64,000 nucleotides of DNA from Microbacterium sp. AZCO (GCF_039614715.1 NZ_CP154857.1:2046001-2110000); one strand, 5' to 3'. Positions 21,064-29,711 are shown, numbered from the stretch's first letter. Numbers and translations are program-made. Notes: generated by a model from the letters alone, not told the origin.

Positions 21064-21080
21064 CACGACAGGCGGTCGTG
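21064..21080. promoter_or_regulatory. Inverted repeat between hutH and the IclR gene
   Basis: CACGAC-AGGCG-GTCGTG is a perfect 6-bp inverted repeat with a 5-bp centre, in the 61-bp gap between the divergent hutH and IclR genes. It is a candidate operator for the adjacent regulator. Confidence 0.5.
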
Positions 21081-21088
21081 GCATCCTG

Positions 21089-21106
21089 TGTCTGTCATGC
21101 CAGACA
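21089..21106. promoter_or_regulatory. Inverted repeat over the IclR start codon
   Basis: TGTCTG-N6-CAGACA is a perfect 6-bp inverted repeat whose centre covers the ATG of the IclR gene at 21097. Its position suits autorepression, and it would also lie upstream of hutH on the other strand. Confidence 0.5.
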
Positions 21107-21864
21107 ATCGCAGGCCGCAGGTGCCCGCCGCGGATCAGACGCTGCGCATGCTGACCTACCTCGGCCGTCAGCGTGGCCCGATCGCGGCGAGCACCATCGC
21201 GGCGCACCTCGGCATCCCGCGCTCCAGCGTCTACCACCTGCTCACGACGCTCGAGCAGCACGGCTTCGTCGTGCACGTGCCGGCCGAGCGCCGCTGGGGA
21301 CTCGGCGTCGCCGCCTTCGAGCTCGCCGGCGGATACGCACGCCAGGCCCCACTCGCACGACTGGGGCGCCCGCTTCTCGCTGAGCTCGTCGACCGCGTCG
21401 GCGAGAGCGCGCACCTCGCCGTCATGAGCGGGCGCGACGTCGTCTACATCGTCGAGGAGCGCGCGCCGCGCCGCCCTGCGCTCGTCACCGACGTGGGCGT
21501 GCGGCTGCCGGCGCATCTCACGGCGACGGGCCGCGCGATGCTCGCGGCGCTCCCCCGCGAGCAGGTGCGGGCGCTGTTCCCGGATGCCTCGGCCTTCGCC
21601 GACCGCACGGGGAGAGGCCCGCGCACCCCCGGCGAGCTGCGCGAGCTGCTGCGCACCGTGCGCGCGACGGGATGGGCGACCGAGGACGGCGAGGTGACCC
21701 TGGGCCTGCGCTCCGTGGGCCTCGCGGTGCTCGACCACGTGGGCTGGCCGACGGCGGCGATCGCCGTCACGTGGCCCACGGATTCGGAGCGGGATGCCTC
21801 GACCCTCGCACCGCTCGTGACGCAGGCCGCGTCCGAGCTGTCCCGCCGGCTCTACGCCCGCTGA
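21097..21864 (+). CDS. IclR-family transcriptional regulator (probable hut regulator)
   Basis: A 255-residue IclR protein. The winged-helix domain occupies residues 10-75 (QTLRMLTYLGRQRGPIAAS, then LGIPRSSVYHLLTTLEQHGFV). The effector domain follows, with HLTATGRAMLAALP near residue 150, a standard IclR motif, and the GWATEDGEVTLGLRSVG segment near residue 190. Divergent placement 61 bp from hutH and two inverted repeats between them point to control of histidine use in response to histidine or urocanate, which is inferred from position. It may repress or activate. Confidence 0.9.
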   Translation: MPDNRRPQVPAADQTLRMLTYLGRQRGPIAASTIAAHLGIPRSSVYHLLTTLEQHGFVVHVPAERRWGLGVAAFELAGGYARQAPLARLGRPLLAELVDRVGESAHLAVMSGRDVVYIVEERAPRRPALVTDVGVRLPAHLTATGRAMLAALPREQVRALFPDASAFADRTGRGPRTPGELRELLRTVRATGWATEDGEVTLGLRSVGLAVLDHVGWPTAAIAVTWPTDSERDASTLAPLVTQAASELSRRLYAR

Positions 21865-21865
21865 C

Positions 21866-22858
21866 TCAGCGCACGACGAGCTCGGGCGTGATGAGCCGAT
21901 GCCAGTCGCCGTCGTGAGTCGCGGGATCGGCGACGAGCAGGTCGAGCACGGCCTCGGCGACGCGTTCGGGGCGCTGCTCGACGCTCGAGAGCCCGAGCGC
22001 CTCGGCGACGGGTGTGTTGTCGAATCCGATGACGGGCAGGTCGGGCCGGCCGCTGTGCGACGCCGCGAGGTGCGCGCCGAGGGCGAGGGTGTCGCTCGCG
22101 CAGACGACCGCGTCGACGGATGCCTCGGCCAGCGCCTCGTCGACGACCGCACGGGCCTGCGAGACGCTGTCGACCGAGGTCCACCGCAAGCCGTCGGCCG
22201 CGTCGCCCATCGCCTCCCGCCACCCGCGCTCGCGGTCGTCTCCCGTTCCCGAGCCCTCGGGCCAGCCGAGGAAGGCCACCCGGCGCCCGGCGGCCAGCGC
22301 GTGCCCGGTCGCGGCGCGCGTGCCGGCGGCCCCGTCCACATCCACCCACGGGCGGCCGGGATGCCCCATCTCGGCGCCGGCTCCCGGCTCTCCCCAGGGG
22401 CGGCCGAACGCCACGAAGGGGATGTCGTGGTGGGCGAGCCAGTCCGCGCGGGGGTCGCCGGCGTAGGTGCCGGTGAGGACGATGCGGTCGATCTCGCCGC
22501 CCTCGCGAAGCTGCCGGATCCGCCGCAGCTCCTCGTCGGCGTCGGCCGCCGCGTACACGAGGATGCGCAGTCCGCGCGGGGTCGCCCGGTCGGTGAGGGC
22601 GTGGATGAAGCGGTCGAGCACGATTCCCGAGATGCCGCCGGCGTAGGGATCCAGATGGATGCCGATGGTCGCGCTCCGCTGCGTGCGCAGGCGCCGTGCC
22701 GCCATCGAGGGCGCGTAGCCGAGCGCGGCGATCGCCGCGTTCACACGCTGGCGCGTGGCATCCCGAACGATATCCGGCGCGTTGATGACGTTCGACACCG
22801 TCTGCCGGGAGACGCCCGCGACCCGCGCCACGTCTTCGACCGTGGGCGACTTCGCCAT
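21866..22858 (-). CDS. LacI-family transcriptional regulator
   Basis: A 330-residue LacI-type repressor. The N-terminal helix-turn-helix TVEDVARVAGVSRQTVSNVIN (residues 5-25) and hinge GYAPSMAARRLR come first, followed by a periplasmic-binding-like sugar domain with VIGFDNTPVAEALGLSSVEQ near residue 283. I chose the ATG at 22858 because GGGAGG lies 6 nt upstream; a start 10 residues earlier lacks one. It is divergent from a sugar ABC importer operon with operator-like palindromes in both leaders, so it very likely controls that operon and itself. Confidence 0.93.
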   Translation of the reverse strand: MAKSPTVEDVARVAGVSRQTVSNVINAPDIVRDATRQRVNAAIAALGYAPSMAARRLRTQRSATIGIHLDPYAGGISGIVLDRFIHALTDRATPRGLRILVYAAADADEELRRIRQLREGGEIDRIVLTGTYAGDPRADWLAHHDIPFVAFGRPWGEPGAGAEMGHPGRPWVDVDGAAGTRAATGHALAAGRRVAFLGWPEGSGTGDDRERGWREAMGDAADGLRWTSVDSVSQARAVVDEALAEASVDAVVCASDTLALGAHLAASHSGRPDLPVIGFDNTPVAEALGLSSVEQRPERVAEAVLDLLVADPATHDGDWHRLITPELVVR

Positions 22859-22878
22859 CCCGACCTCCCGGATCTTGG

Positions 22879-22886
22879 GAACGTTC
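22879..22886. promoter_or_regulatory. LacI-type operator O1
   Basis: GAACGTTC is a perfect 8-bp palindrome within GGGAACGTTCAAAT (22877-22890), matching the LacI-family core with central CG and the TCAAA flank shared with O2. It lies in the leader of the lacI gene, between a TAGGAT -10 candidate (22895-22900, minus) and the start codon. Confidence 0.55.
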
Positions 22887-22904
22887 AAATCGTTATCCTA
22901 CGGG

Positions 22905-22924
22905 GCTGTCAAGTCGTTGACAGC
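22905..22924. promoter_or_regulatory. Perfect palindrome over the importer -35 element
   Basis: GCTGTCAA-GTCG-TTGACAGC has perfect 8-bp arms. Each arm carries a TTGACA hexamer in opposite orientation; the right one forms the -35 of the ABC operon promoter. It may be a regulator site or simply back-to-back -35 elements. Confidence 0.55.
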
Positions 22925-22946
22925 GCAAATCAGCGCGACGTAATGT
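22917..22946 (+). promoter_or_regulatory. Promoter of the sugar ABC operon
   Basis: TTGACA at 22917-22922, an 18-bp spacer and TAATGT at 22941-22946 form a near-consensus sigma-70-type promoter. Transcription would begin near 22953, about 70 nt before the binding-protein ATG, and O2 would then sit just downstream of the start point. Confidence 0.7.
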
Positions 22947-22962
22947 CACCTCGACGGCCGAC

Positions 22963-22976
22963 TTTGATCGTTCAAA
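22963..22976. promoter_or_regulatory. LacI-type operator O2
   Basis: TTTGA-TCGT-TCAAA is a perfect 5-bp inverted repeat and shares CGTTCAAAT with O1. Its place about 10-20 nt after the predicted transcription start is typical of a repressor site. Confidence 0.6.
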
Positions 22977-23024
22977 TTTCTGCACCGACCGGCCGTCGAG
23001 CCTGACTCATCAAAGGAGAGAGAC

Positions 23025-24281
23025 ATGACACGGCACACCCTGCGCGCCGCCCTCGCCACGGGCGCGGTCCTCATGACGGGAGCATTCGTGCTCTCCGGCT
23101 GCGGCGGTTCGGGGTTCGAGGAGCCGGCGGATACCGGGAGCTCGGGCGGTCTCACCTCGTCCGACGACGCGCTGGCGCTCCTCATCGGCTCGAGCGGCGA
23201 AGCCGAGACGACGGCTGTCGAGGACGCCGTCGCGGCCTGGTCGAAGGACTCGGGCGTCAAGGCGACGGTCCAGACGGCGAACGACCTCAATCAGCAGCTC
23301 GCGCAGGGCTTCGCGGCCGGCTCTCCCCCGGACCTCTTCTACCTCGCGCCCGAGGCGATCGCCGGCTACGCGGGCAACGGGTCGCTCAAGGCGTACGGCG
23401 ATGAGCTTAAGAACAAGGACGACTTCTATCCGAGCCTCGTCGACAACTTCACCTTCGACGGAGACTTCTACTGCGCGCCCAAGGACTTCTCGACGCTGCA
23501 GCTGATCATCAACACCGACCTGTGGGCGGCGGCGGGCCTCACGGACGCCGATGTGCCGACGACCTGGGACCAGCTCACCGAAGTCAGCAAGAAGCTGACG
23601 ACCAACGGCGTCGTCGGCCTCGGGTTCAGCAACGAGTATCAGCGGCTCGGCGCGTTCATGGCTCAGGCCGGCGGCGCGCTCGTGAAGGACGACAAGGCCG
23701 TGGCGAACAGCCAGGAGAACGTGGATGCCCTCACCTACGTGAAGGACGGGCTCACCGGCGGCTACTTCGGCTACGCCAAGGACCTGGGTGCCGGCTGGGG
23801 CGGTGAGGCGTTCGGCAAGCAGCTCGTGGCGATGGTGATCGAGGGCAACTGGATCACGGGCGCCATGAAGGCCGATTACCCCGACGTCAAGTACACGGTC
23901 GCCGAGCTTCCCGCCGGGCCCAAGGGTCAGGGCACGATGCAGTACACGAACTGCTGGGGCATGGCTGCCGACAGCCCCAACCAGAAGGCTGCGCTCGACC
24001 TCGCCGAGTACCTCACCTCCACCGACCAGCAGCTCGCGTTCTCGAAGGCATTCGGCCCGATGCCCTCGATCCAGTCGGCGGCCGACCAGTGGAGCAGTGA
24101 CAACCCCGACCTGGCCGCGTTCCTGAAGGGCGCCGACTACGCGCAGTTCATGCCGACGCAGGACGGCACGCAGGAGGTCATCACCGACTTCAACGCTCAG
24201 CTCGAGAGCCTGAAGACGAGCGACCCGAAGCAGATCCTCGACTCCGTGCAGTCGAACCTCGAGGCCGTGGTCGGCGGCTGA
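23025..24281 (+). CDS. Sugar ABC transporter substrate-binding lipoprotein
   Basis: A 418-residue family-1 solute-binding protein anchored to the membrane by a lipid on Cys26 (lipobox VLSGC after a short signal peptide). The mature part shows the type I sugar-binder pattern: VEDAVAAWSKDSGVKATVQT, FYLAPEAIAGYAGNGSL, NTDLWAAAGL and VPTTWDQL near residue 180, and a GMAADSPNQKAALDLAEYL segment near residue 330. It captures an oligosaccharide for the two permeases downstream. AAAGGAGAG gives a strong ribosome-binding site. No ATPase gene is in the cluster; such systems usually share MsmK/MsiK encoded elsewhere. Confidence 0.94.
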   Translation: MTRHTLRAALATGAVLMTGAFVLSGCGGSGFEEPADTGSSGGLTSSDDALALLIGSSGEAETTAVEDAVAAWSKDSGVKATVQTANDLNQQLAQGFAAGSPPDLFYLAPEAIAGYAGNGSLKAYGDELKNKDDFYPSLVDNFTFDGDFYCAPKDFSTLQLIINTDLWAAAGLTDADVPTTWDQLTEVSKKLTTNGVVGLGFSNEYQRLGAFMAQAGGALVKDDKAVANSQENVDALTYVKDGLTGGYFGYAKDLGAGWGGEAFGKQLVAMVIEGNWITGAMKADYPDVKYTVAELPAGPKGQGTMQYTNCWGMAADSPNQKAALDLAEYLTSTDQQLAFSKAFGPMPSIQSAADQWSSDNPDLAAFLKGADYAQFMPTQDGTQEVITDFNAQLESLKTSDPKQILDSVQSNLEAVVGG

Positions 24282-24282
24282 C

Positions 24283-25374
24283 ATGCCGAGCGCGGTGGCG
24301 ACGCCGCGTCGCGCCGGATCCTCCGGGATCCGGCGCGGCGAGGGCCTGGCCGGATGGATCTTCACGGCGCCCGTGATCATCATCCTGGGCGTCTTCCTCT
24401 TCATCCCGGTGCTCATGGCGCTGTGGGTGAGCTTCTCGGACTGGAACGGCCGGGGCAGCCCGTTCTCGTCGCGGGTCGGATTCGTGGGCCTCGAGAACTA
24501 CGCCGCCGTCACGACCGGCGGCGGGCTGACCGAGCGCAACTTCGGCATCGCGCTGCGGAACAACGCCTGGTACGTCGTGCTCGTCGTGCCTCTCCAGACG
24601 GCGCTGTCGCTCTTCCTCGCCGTGCTCATCAACCGGGCTGTGATCCGCGGCCGGGGCTTCTTCCGCACCGCGTACTATTTCCCGTCCATGACGAGCTCGG
24701 TCGCCATCACGATCCTCTGGCTCTTCCTCTTCAATGCGACGGGCGTCGTGAACGAGGTGTTGTCGTGGGTCGGCATCGACGGACCGAACTGGTTCCACGA
24801 CCCGCGCGGCATCATCCATGCGGCGCTGGGCCTCGGGCCGCTCGCGGGCCCCGACTGGATGGTGCAGAACACCTTCCTCGGCGTCTCCTGGTGGGAGTGG
24901 TGGTCCGGCCCGTCCTTCGCGATGACCGCCTTCGTGCTCATGGGGGTCTTCACCACGAGCGGCACGTTCATGCTCCTGTTCGTCGCGGCACTTCAGAACA
25001 TCGGCTCGGAGCTCGGTGAAGCCGGAATGATGGACGGCGCCACCGCGTGGCAGCGCTTCTGGTACATCACGCTTCCGCAGCTGCGCCCGACGATCTTCAC
25101 CGTCGTGACGCTCGGGCTGATCGGCTGCTGGCAGGTGTTCGACCAGATCTACACCGGCACGCAGGGCGGACCGGCCAAGACCACGCTGACACCCGCCTAC
25201 CTCTCGTATCAGGCGGCGTTCGAGAACCAGAAGTGGGGGCAGGGCGCCGCGATCGCCTTCATCCTCTTCGTCATCATCATCGTGTTCACGCTCTTCCAGC
25301 GCTGGGTGCTCCGAGAGCGCCCCGTGTCCAAGCGCCGCATCCGTCAGTACCAGGTGAAGGGATCGACGTCATGA
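24283..25374 (+). CDS. Sugar ABC transporter permease (MalF/UgpA type)
   Basis: A 363-residue permease with six or more membrane segments. The EAA loop that contacts the ATPase reads GEAGMMDGATAWQRFWYITLP near residue 246. An unusual stretch between TM3 and TM4 (about residues 165-205, including GIDGPNWFHDPRG) forms an extra external loop also seen in some maltodextrin-type permeases. The ATG is 1 nt after the binding-protein stop, and the stop overlaps the next permease by ATGA, so translation is coupled. Confidence 0.94.
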   Translation: MPSAVATPRRAGSSGIRRGEGLAGWIFTAPVIIILGVFLFIPVLMALWVSFSDWNGRGSPFSSRVGFVGLENYAAVTTGGGLTERNFGIALRNNAWYVVLVVPLQTALSLFLAVLINRAVIRGRGFFRTAYYFPSMTSSVAITILWLFLFNATGVVNEVLSWVGIDGPNWFHDPRGIIHAALGLGPLAGPDWMVQNTFLGVSWWEWWSGPSFAMTAFVLMGVFTTSGTFMLLFVAALQNIGSELGEAGMMDGATAWQRFWYITLPQLRPTIFTVVTLGLIGCWQVFDQIYTGTQGGPAKTTLTPAYLSYQAAFENQKWGQGAAIAFILFVIIIVFTLFQRWVLRERPVSKRRIRQYQVKGSTS

Positions 25375-26285
25375 CCGTCACGCCCGTCGCGGTGGCCGAC
25401 GCCGCCGCCCTCGCCACGCCCGTCGAGCCGCCTGCGCGCCGGCGCCGGCGGTTCACCATCAGATCCGTCGGCGGGCAGGTGGCCCTGTACCTGGTGCTCG
25501 TCGTCTTCGCGATCATCTACATCTATCCGTTCCTCGTGCAGGTGGCGACGTCGTTCAAGACGGACGCCGAGGCCACCGCGGATCCGATGTCGCTGATCCC
25601 GACGGTGTGGTCGTTCGCCGCGTACCGGCTGCTGTTCAACCGCAGCGACTTCCCGCTGTGGTTCGCGAACTCCGCGATCGTGACGATCTTCGTGACCCTC
25701 GGGCGCGTGTTCTTCGTCTCGCTCGCGGGCTACGCGCTCGCCCGCCTGCACTTCCGCGGACGCGGGGTGATCTTCGCGCTCATCATCGCCGTCATGGGCG
25801 TGCCGACCGTCGTGCTGCTGATCCCGAAATTCCTCGTGCTGAACCAGATCGGCATCTACGACTCGTACGCGGGCATGATCCTTCCGCTGCTGGTGGATGC
25901 CGCGGGGGTGTTCATCATGAGGAACTTCTTCGAGTCCATCCCGGTGTCGGTCGAGGAGCAGGCCCGCATCGACGGCGCCGGCTCGTTCCGGCTGTTCTGG
26001 TCGGTCGTGCTGCCGATGGCGCGGCCCGCGCTCATGACGATCATCATCCTGTCGTTCCAGGGGTCGTGGAACGAGCTGAACCACTTCATCGTCTCGACGC
26101 AGTCGCCGGCGCTGACGACCCTCACGAAGGGCGTCGCGTCGCTCGCCTCGGGACAGCTGAGCCAGGGGAACCAGTTCCCGATCAAGCTCGCTGCGGCGGC
26201 AATCATGACGATCCCGGTGGCGGTGATGTTCTTCGTCTTCCAGCGGCGCATCATGAACACGAGCGAAGGGGCGGTCAAGGGATGA
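25371..26285 (+). CDS. Sugar ABC transporter permease (MalG/UgpE type)
   Basis: A 304-residue permease with an arginine-rich cytosolic N-terminus followed by six predicted membrane helices. The EAA motif is EEQARIDGAGSFRLFWSVVLP near residue 197. The FANSAIVTIFVT segment and the GSWNELNHFIV loop are typical of MalG-class subunits. It pairs with the upstream MalF-type subunit. Start and stop codons overlap neighbouring genes by ATGA on both sides, placing it in the middle of a four-gene operon. Confidence 0.95.
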   Translation: MTVTPVAVADAAALATPVEPPARRRRRFTIRSVGGQVALYLVLVVFAIIYIYPFLVQVATSFKTDAEATADPMSLIPTVWSFAAYRLLFNRSDFPLWFANSAIVTIFVTLGRVFFVSLAGYALARLHFRGRGVIFALIIAVMGVPTVVLLIPKFLVLNQIGIYDSYAGMILPLLVDAAGVFIMRNFFESIPVSVEEQARIDGAGSFRLFWSVVLPMARPALMTIIILSFQGSWNELNHFIVSTQSPALTTLTKGVASLASGQLSQGNQFPIKLAAAAIMTIPVAVMFFVFQRRIMNTSEGAVKG

Positions 26286-28198
26286 CGGAGCACGATCCCT
26301 CCGCGGCGCCGTTGCAGCCGCTCCTCCACGAGTCGATCATCGCCCTGCGCGCACCGACGCAGGTGTGGTCGGGGGCATCCGGCGATCTCGGCCACGCCGA
26401 GATCCACGGCGTCTACCACGGCGACCTGCGGCATGTGCGGGGGGCGGTGCTCACGTGCGACGGCGCATCGCCGGAGTGGATCTCCGTCTCACCCGACGGT
26501 CCGTCTCGCGTCATCTTCGGCGGACTGCTGCGCGCGCTCGACGATCACTGGCCCGATCCCAAGGTGCGGCTGCTGCGGGAGCGGGAGGTCGCCGCGGGAA
26601 CGGTCGGCGAGACCTTCACGGTGGTCTCGCACGTCGGCAACGCCATCGATCTCACGCTCAGGCTGCGCGTCGTGCCGGAGTTCGCGCCGATGCAGGAAGT
26701 GAAGGCCGGCACGCCGACGGGCCGCGTGTGGGAGGCGATTCGGGCGGCCGGCGTTGACGCGCCCTTCACGGTGGCGTCCGGCATCCATTCGTTCTCGGTG
26801 TCCGCCCCGGAGGCGGACGTGCGGGTCGACGACGGCGCGATCCTGCTCTCCTGGGACGTGCACGTGGATGGCCGCGCGAGCGCCTCCGTCGCATGGGCAC
26901 TGACGCTTGATGATCCCTCTCTCGTCGTGCAGGGCGGCGCGTCGGCCGCGATGGCTCCTCGGCGCCGTGATCATCGCGACCCCCGCATCGACCGATGGCT
27001 CGACGTCGCGCTCGGCGATCTCGACGCGCTGCGGCTCGCACTCCCCGACCATCCGGAGGACGAGTTCTACGCCGCGGGCGCGCCGTGGTTCTTCACGCTC
27101 TTCGGACGCGACTCGCTGTGGGCGGCGCGCCTCGCCCTGCCGGTCGACGTCGGGATGGCGGCATCCACTCTGCGTGTCCTCGCCCGACTGCAGGGCGACC
27201 GCGTCGATGTCGAGACCGCGCAGCAGCCGGGCAAGATCCCGCACGAGCTGCGCAGCGCGCCGCTCGCGCTGCCGGGCGAGAACGTGCTCCTGCCGCCGCT
27301 GTACTACGGCACGGTCGACGCCACGCCGCTGTGGGTGTGCCTGCTCGCCGACGCGTTCGAGGCGGGGATCCCGCGCGCCGAGGTGGAGGCGCTCGTGCCC
27401 GCGCTCCGCCGCGCGCTGGCCTGGATCACCGACCACGGCGACGGCTCGGGGCACGGGTTCATCGACTACATCGACGAGACGGGGCACGGCCTCGCGAATC
27501 AGGGCTGGAAGGACTCCGGGGATTCGATCCAGTGGCGCGACGGTTCGCTCGCCCGCGGCCCCATCGCGCTGTGCGAAGTGCAGGGGTATGCATACGAGGC
27601 CGCTCGGCGGGGCGCGGATCTGCTCGACGCACTCGGCGAGAGGGGCGGCGACGAGCTGCGATTCTGGGCCGCCGCGCTCCGAGAGCGCTTCCGGGCGGCG
27701 TACTGGGTGACGACACCCGAGGGCAGGTACCCGGCGGTCGCGCTCGACGCCGACCGGCGCCCGGTCGACACCCTCACGAGCAACATCGGGCACCTCCTCG
27801 GCACCGGCATCCTCGATCCCGAGGAGGAGCGCGAGGTCGCGGCGCTGCTGCTCACACCGGCGATGTCGTCGGGGTTCGGCATCCGCACGATGTCGACGGG
27901 CGCCGAAGGCTACTGGCCCCTGAGCTACCACGGCGGAAGTGTCTGGCCGCACGACACGGCGATCGCGATGCACGGGATGTCGCGAGCCGGCCTGCACGCC
28001 GAGGCGCTGCAGGTCGTCGAGGGGCTGCTCGCCGCGGCGGAGGGCTTCGGCTTCCGCGTTCCCGAGCTCTTCTCCGGCGACTCCGCCGCCGAGACGTCGA
28101 CGCCGATCCCCTACCCGGCGGCCTGCCGGCCGCAGGCGTGGTCGGCCGCCGCAGCGGTGGCGTGTGCCGAGGCGGTGCGGCTCAGTCGACCTTCGTGA
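26282..28198 (+). CDS. Glycogen-debranching-type glycoside hydrolase
   Basis: A 638-residue cytosolic protein with two parts. Residues 10-220 match a glycogen-debranching N-terminal beta-sandwich (GDE_N-type), beginning near LRAPTQVWSGASGD. Residues 230-630 form an (alpha/alpha)6 toroid of amylo-alpha-1,6-glucosidase/MGH1-like hydrolases. Key stretches are PWFFTLFGRDSLW near residue 262, GKIPHELR, QGWKDSGDSIQWRDG near residue 410, and SYHGGSVWPHDTAI near residue 550. It overlaps the permease stop by ATGA, so its substrate is probably the sugar that the importer brings in. Confidence 0.9.
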   Translation: MTEHDPSAAPLQPLLHESIIALRAPTQVWSGASGDLGHAEIHGVYHGDLRHVRGAVLTCDGASPEWISVSPDGPSRVIFGGLLRALDDHWPDPKVRLLREREVAAGTVGETFTVVSHVGNAIDLTLRLRVVPEFAPMQEVKAGTPTGRVWEAIRAAGVDAPFTVASGIHSFSVSAPEADVRVDDGAILLSWDVHVDGRASASVAWALTLDDPSLVVQGGASAAMAPRRRDHRDPRIDRWLDVALGDLDALRLALPDHPEDEFYAAGAPWFFTLFGRDSLWAARLALPVDVGMAASTLRVLARLQGDRVDVETAQQPGKIPHELRSAPLALPGENVLLPPLYYGTVDATPLWVCLLADAFEAGIPRAEVEALVPALRRALAWITDHGDGSGHGFIDYIDETGHGLANQGWKDSGDSIQWRDGSLARGPIALCEVQGYAYEAARRGADLLDALGERGGDELRFWAAALRERFRAAYWVTTPEGRYPAVALDADRRPVDTLTSNIGHLLGTGILDPEEEREVAALLLTPAMSSGFGIRTMSTGAEGYWPLSYHGGSVWPHDTAIAMHGMSRAGLHAEALQVVEGLLAAAEGFGFRVPELFSGDSAAETSTPIPYPAACRPQAWSAAAAVACAEAVRLSRPS

Positions 28199-28658
28199 CC
28201 CTGCCGTCGGTGAGGCGCACGAGCTCGTCGTAGGTCATCGGCACGACGGTGTGCGGCGTGCCGCCCGCCGTCCAGATCTCCGGGTACTGCGCGAGCTCCT
28301 CGTCGACGATGGTCGTGAGGGGTGCGGGATGCCCGGTGGGCGCCACGCCGCCGATCGCCTGGCCCGTCGCCTCGCGCACCTGCTCCGGTGTTGCGCGCTG
28401 GATCTTGTCGCGGCCGAGCCGCTCGGCGAGGACCTTCGTGTCGACCCGGTGCGCGCCACTCGTCATGACGAGGAGCGGCTCGCCGTCCGACCAGAAGACG
28501 AGGCTGTTCGCGATCGCCCCCACCTCGACACCGAGCGCCTCCGCGGCGAGGACCGCGGTGGACGCGGCATCCGGAAGCACGACGATCTCCCCCGCGATGC
28601 CTGCCTCGCGCAGGGAGTCGTGGACGAGTCGGCTGCGAGCGGGGAGATGGGCGGTCAC
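28182..28658 (-). CDS. YbaK/EbsC-family aminoacyl-tRNA deacylase-like protein
   Basis: A 158-residue YbaK-domain protein; relatives hydrolyse mischarged aminoacyl-tRNA (ProXp/YbaK). The fold signature includes ANSLVFWSDGEPLLVMTSG near residue 50, the conserved lysine in VDTKVLAERLG, and the GGVAPTGHPAPLTTIVDEEL loop near residue 103. Its 3' end overlaps the convergent hydrolase gene by 17 nt. The GTG start has TAGGCT 6 nt upstream and no ribosome-binding site, the leaderless pattern. Confidence 0.88.
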   Translation of the reverse strand: MTAHLPARSRLVHDSLREAGIAGEIVVLPDAASTAVLAAEALGVEVGAIANSLVFWSDGEPLLVMTSGAHRVDTKVLAERLGRDKIQRATPEQVREATGQAIGGVAPTGHPAPLTTIVDEELAQYPEIWTAGGTPHTVVPMTYDELVRLTDGRVTKVD

Positions 28659-28694
28659 CGGCTCAGCCTAGCGGCGGGCCCGGCGCACGACTCG

Positions 28695-28824
28695 TCAGCC
28701 GCGGGGCGAGGATCTCGCCGTGCGGCAGGCGCGGCGACGACTTGTCAGCCGCGGGCGCTGATCTCGCCGTGCGGCGGGCCCGCGGGCGACCGGTCAGCCG
28801 CGGGCGAGGATCTCGCCGTGCGGC
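28695..28824. repeat. Three ~50-bp tandem copies of a gene 3' end
   Basis: A 31-32 nt block (starting TCAGCCGCGG, ending GCCGTGCGGC) occurs at 28695-28726, 28745-28775 and 28794-28824, with period 49-50. The last copy is the authentic stop codon and final nine codons of the methyltransferase gene; the other two lie beyond it. Two of the three carry the palindrome GGCGAG-ATC-CTCGCC and could act as serial terminators. Confidence 0.85.
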
Positions 28825-29594
28825 ATGAGCAGCCAGCCGTCGTCCGCAACCGCCCACTCGCGCCACCCCTCGGCGATGCGCTCGAGACCCGCAAGGTCGG
28901 TCACGCCGTGCTCGAGGGCGTGCTCCGCGAACGCCGAACGCAGGGCGCGGTCGGCCCACGCTCCGCCCCACCACTCGCGCGCCTCGGGCGTCTCGAAGAG
29001 CCACAGGGATGCGGACGACTCCACCTCGCCGAATCCCGCCTCGCGCGCCCATGCCTTGAGTCTTCGTCCGGCGGCGGGCTCGCCGGAGACGATCCGGTGC
29101 ACGCGCAGGTACACGTCGTGCCACTCGTCGAGTCCCGGCACCTCCGGGTACCAGATGACGCCGCGGTAGTCGACGTCGCGGGCGGCGACGACGCCTCCGG
29201 GCGCGAGGATGCGACGGAAGTCCCGCAGCGCGTCGACCGGGCGGGAGAGGTGCTGCAGCACCTGATGCGCGTGCACGATGTCGTACGTGCCGGGCTCGAC
29301 GTCGAGGGCGTACGCGTCGCCCGTCGCGAAGTCGACGTTGCCAAGGCCTCGATCCGCGGCGAGCGCAGCCGCCTTGGCGACGACGTCGGCTGCGACATCC
29401 AGTCCGGTGACCCGACCCGGGGCGACCCGCTCGGCGAGGTCGACCGTGATCGTGCCGGGCCCCGACCCCACGTCGAGCACGCGGAGCCCCGGTCGGAGGT
29501 GCGGCACGAGGTACGCGGCGGAGTTCTCGACGGTGCGCCACTCGTGCGATCGCAGAACGCTCTCGTGGTGGCCGTGGGTGTACTGCTCGGGCAT
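28794..29594 (-). CDS. Class I SAM-dependent methyltransferase
   Basis: A 266-residue methyltransferase with the SAM-binding motif VLDVGSGPGTITVDLA at residues 39-54, acidic motif II in VTGLDVAADVV, the motif HAHQVLQHLSRPVDAL near residue 109, and ILAPGGVVAARDVDYRG. The closest type in memory is the ubiquinone/menaquinone-like small-molecule methyltransferase group. Substrate unknown. TAGGGT precedes the ATG by 6 nt. The last codons are echoed twice in tandem downstream of the stop. Confidence 0.88.
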   Translation of the reverse strand: MPEQYTHGHHESVLRSHEWRTVENSAAYLVPHLRPGLRVLDVGSGPGTITVDLAERVAPGRVTGLDVAADVVAKAAALAADRGLGNVDFATGDAYALDVEPGTYDIVHAHQVLQHLSRPVDALRDFRRILAPGGVVAARDVDYRGVIWYPEVPGLDEWHDVYLRVHRIVSGEPAAGRRLKAWAREAGFGEVESSASLWLFETPEAREWWGGAWADRALRSAFAEHALEHGVTDLAGLERIAEGWREWAVADDGWLLMPHGEILARG

Positions 29595-29630
29595 CCTCCG
29601 ACCCTAGCCCGCGGCGCATCGCTTCGCGGA

Positions 29631-29667
29631 AGCGTCCCGCGGCTCGGCTGAGTGTGACGACACGCCG
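29631..29667. repeat. Copy 1 of a 37-bp dispersed repeat
   Basis: The block begins AGCGTCCCGCGGCTCGG and ends GTGACGACACGCCG. It matches 30711-30747 at about 33 of 37 positions and lies in the same orientation on the far side of the AbiEi/DUF559-like gene. Confidence 0.75.
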
Positions 29668-29711
29668 CCGAGACAGACTGGATTCGCCTCAGGGGTCACG
29701 CCCAGCCGAGA

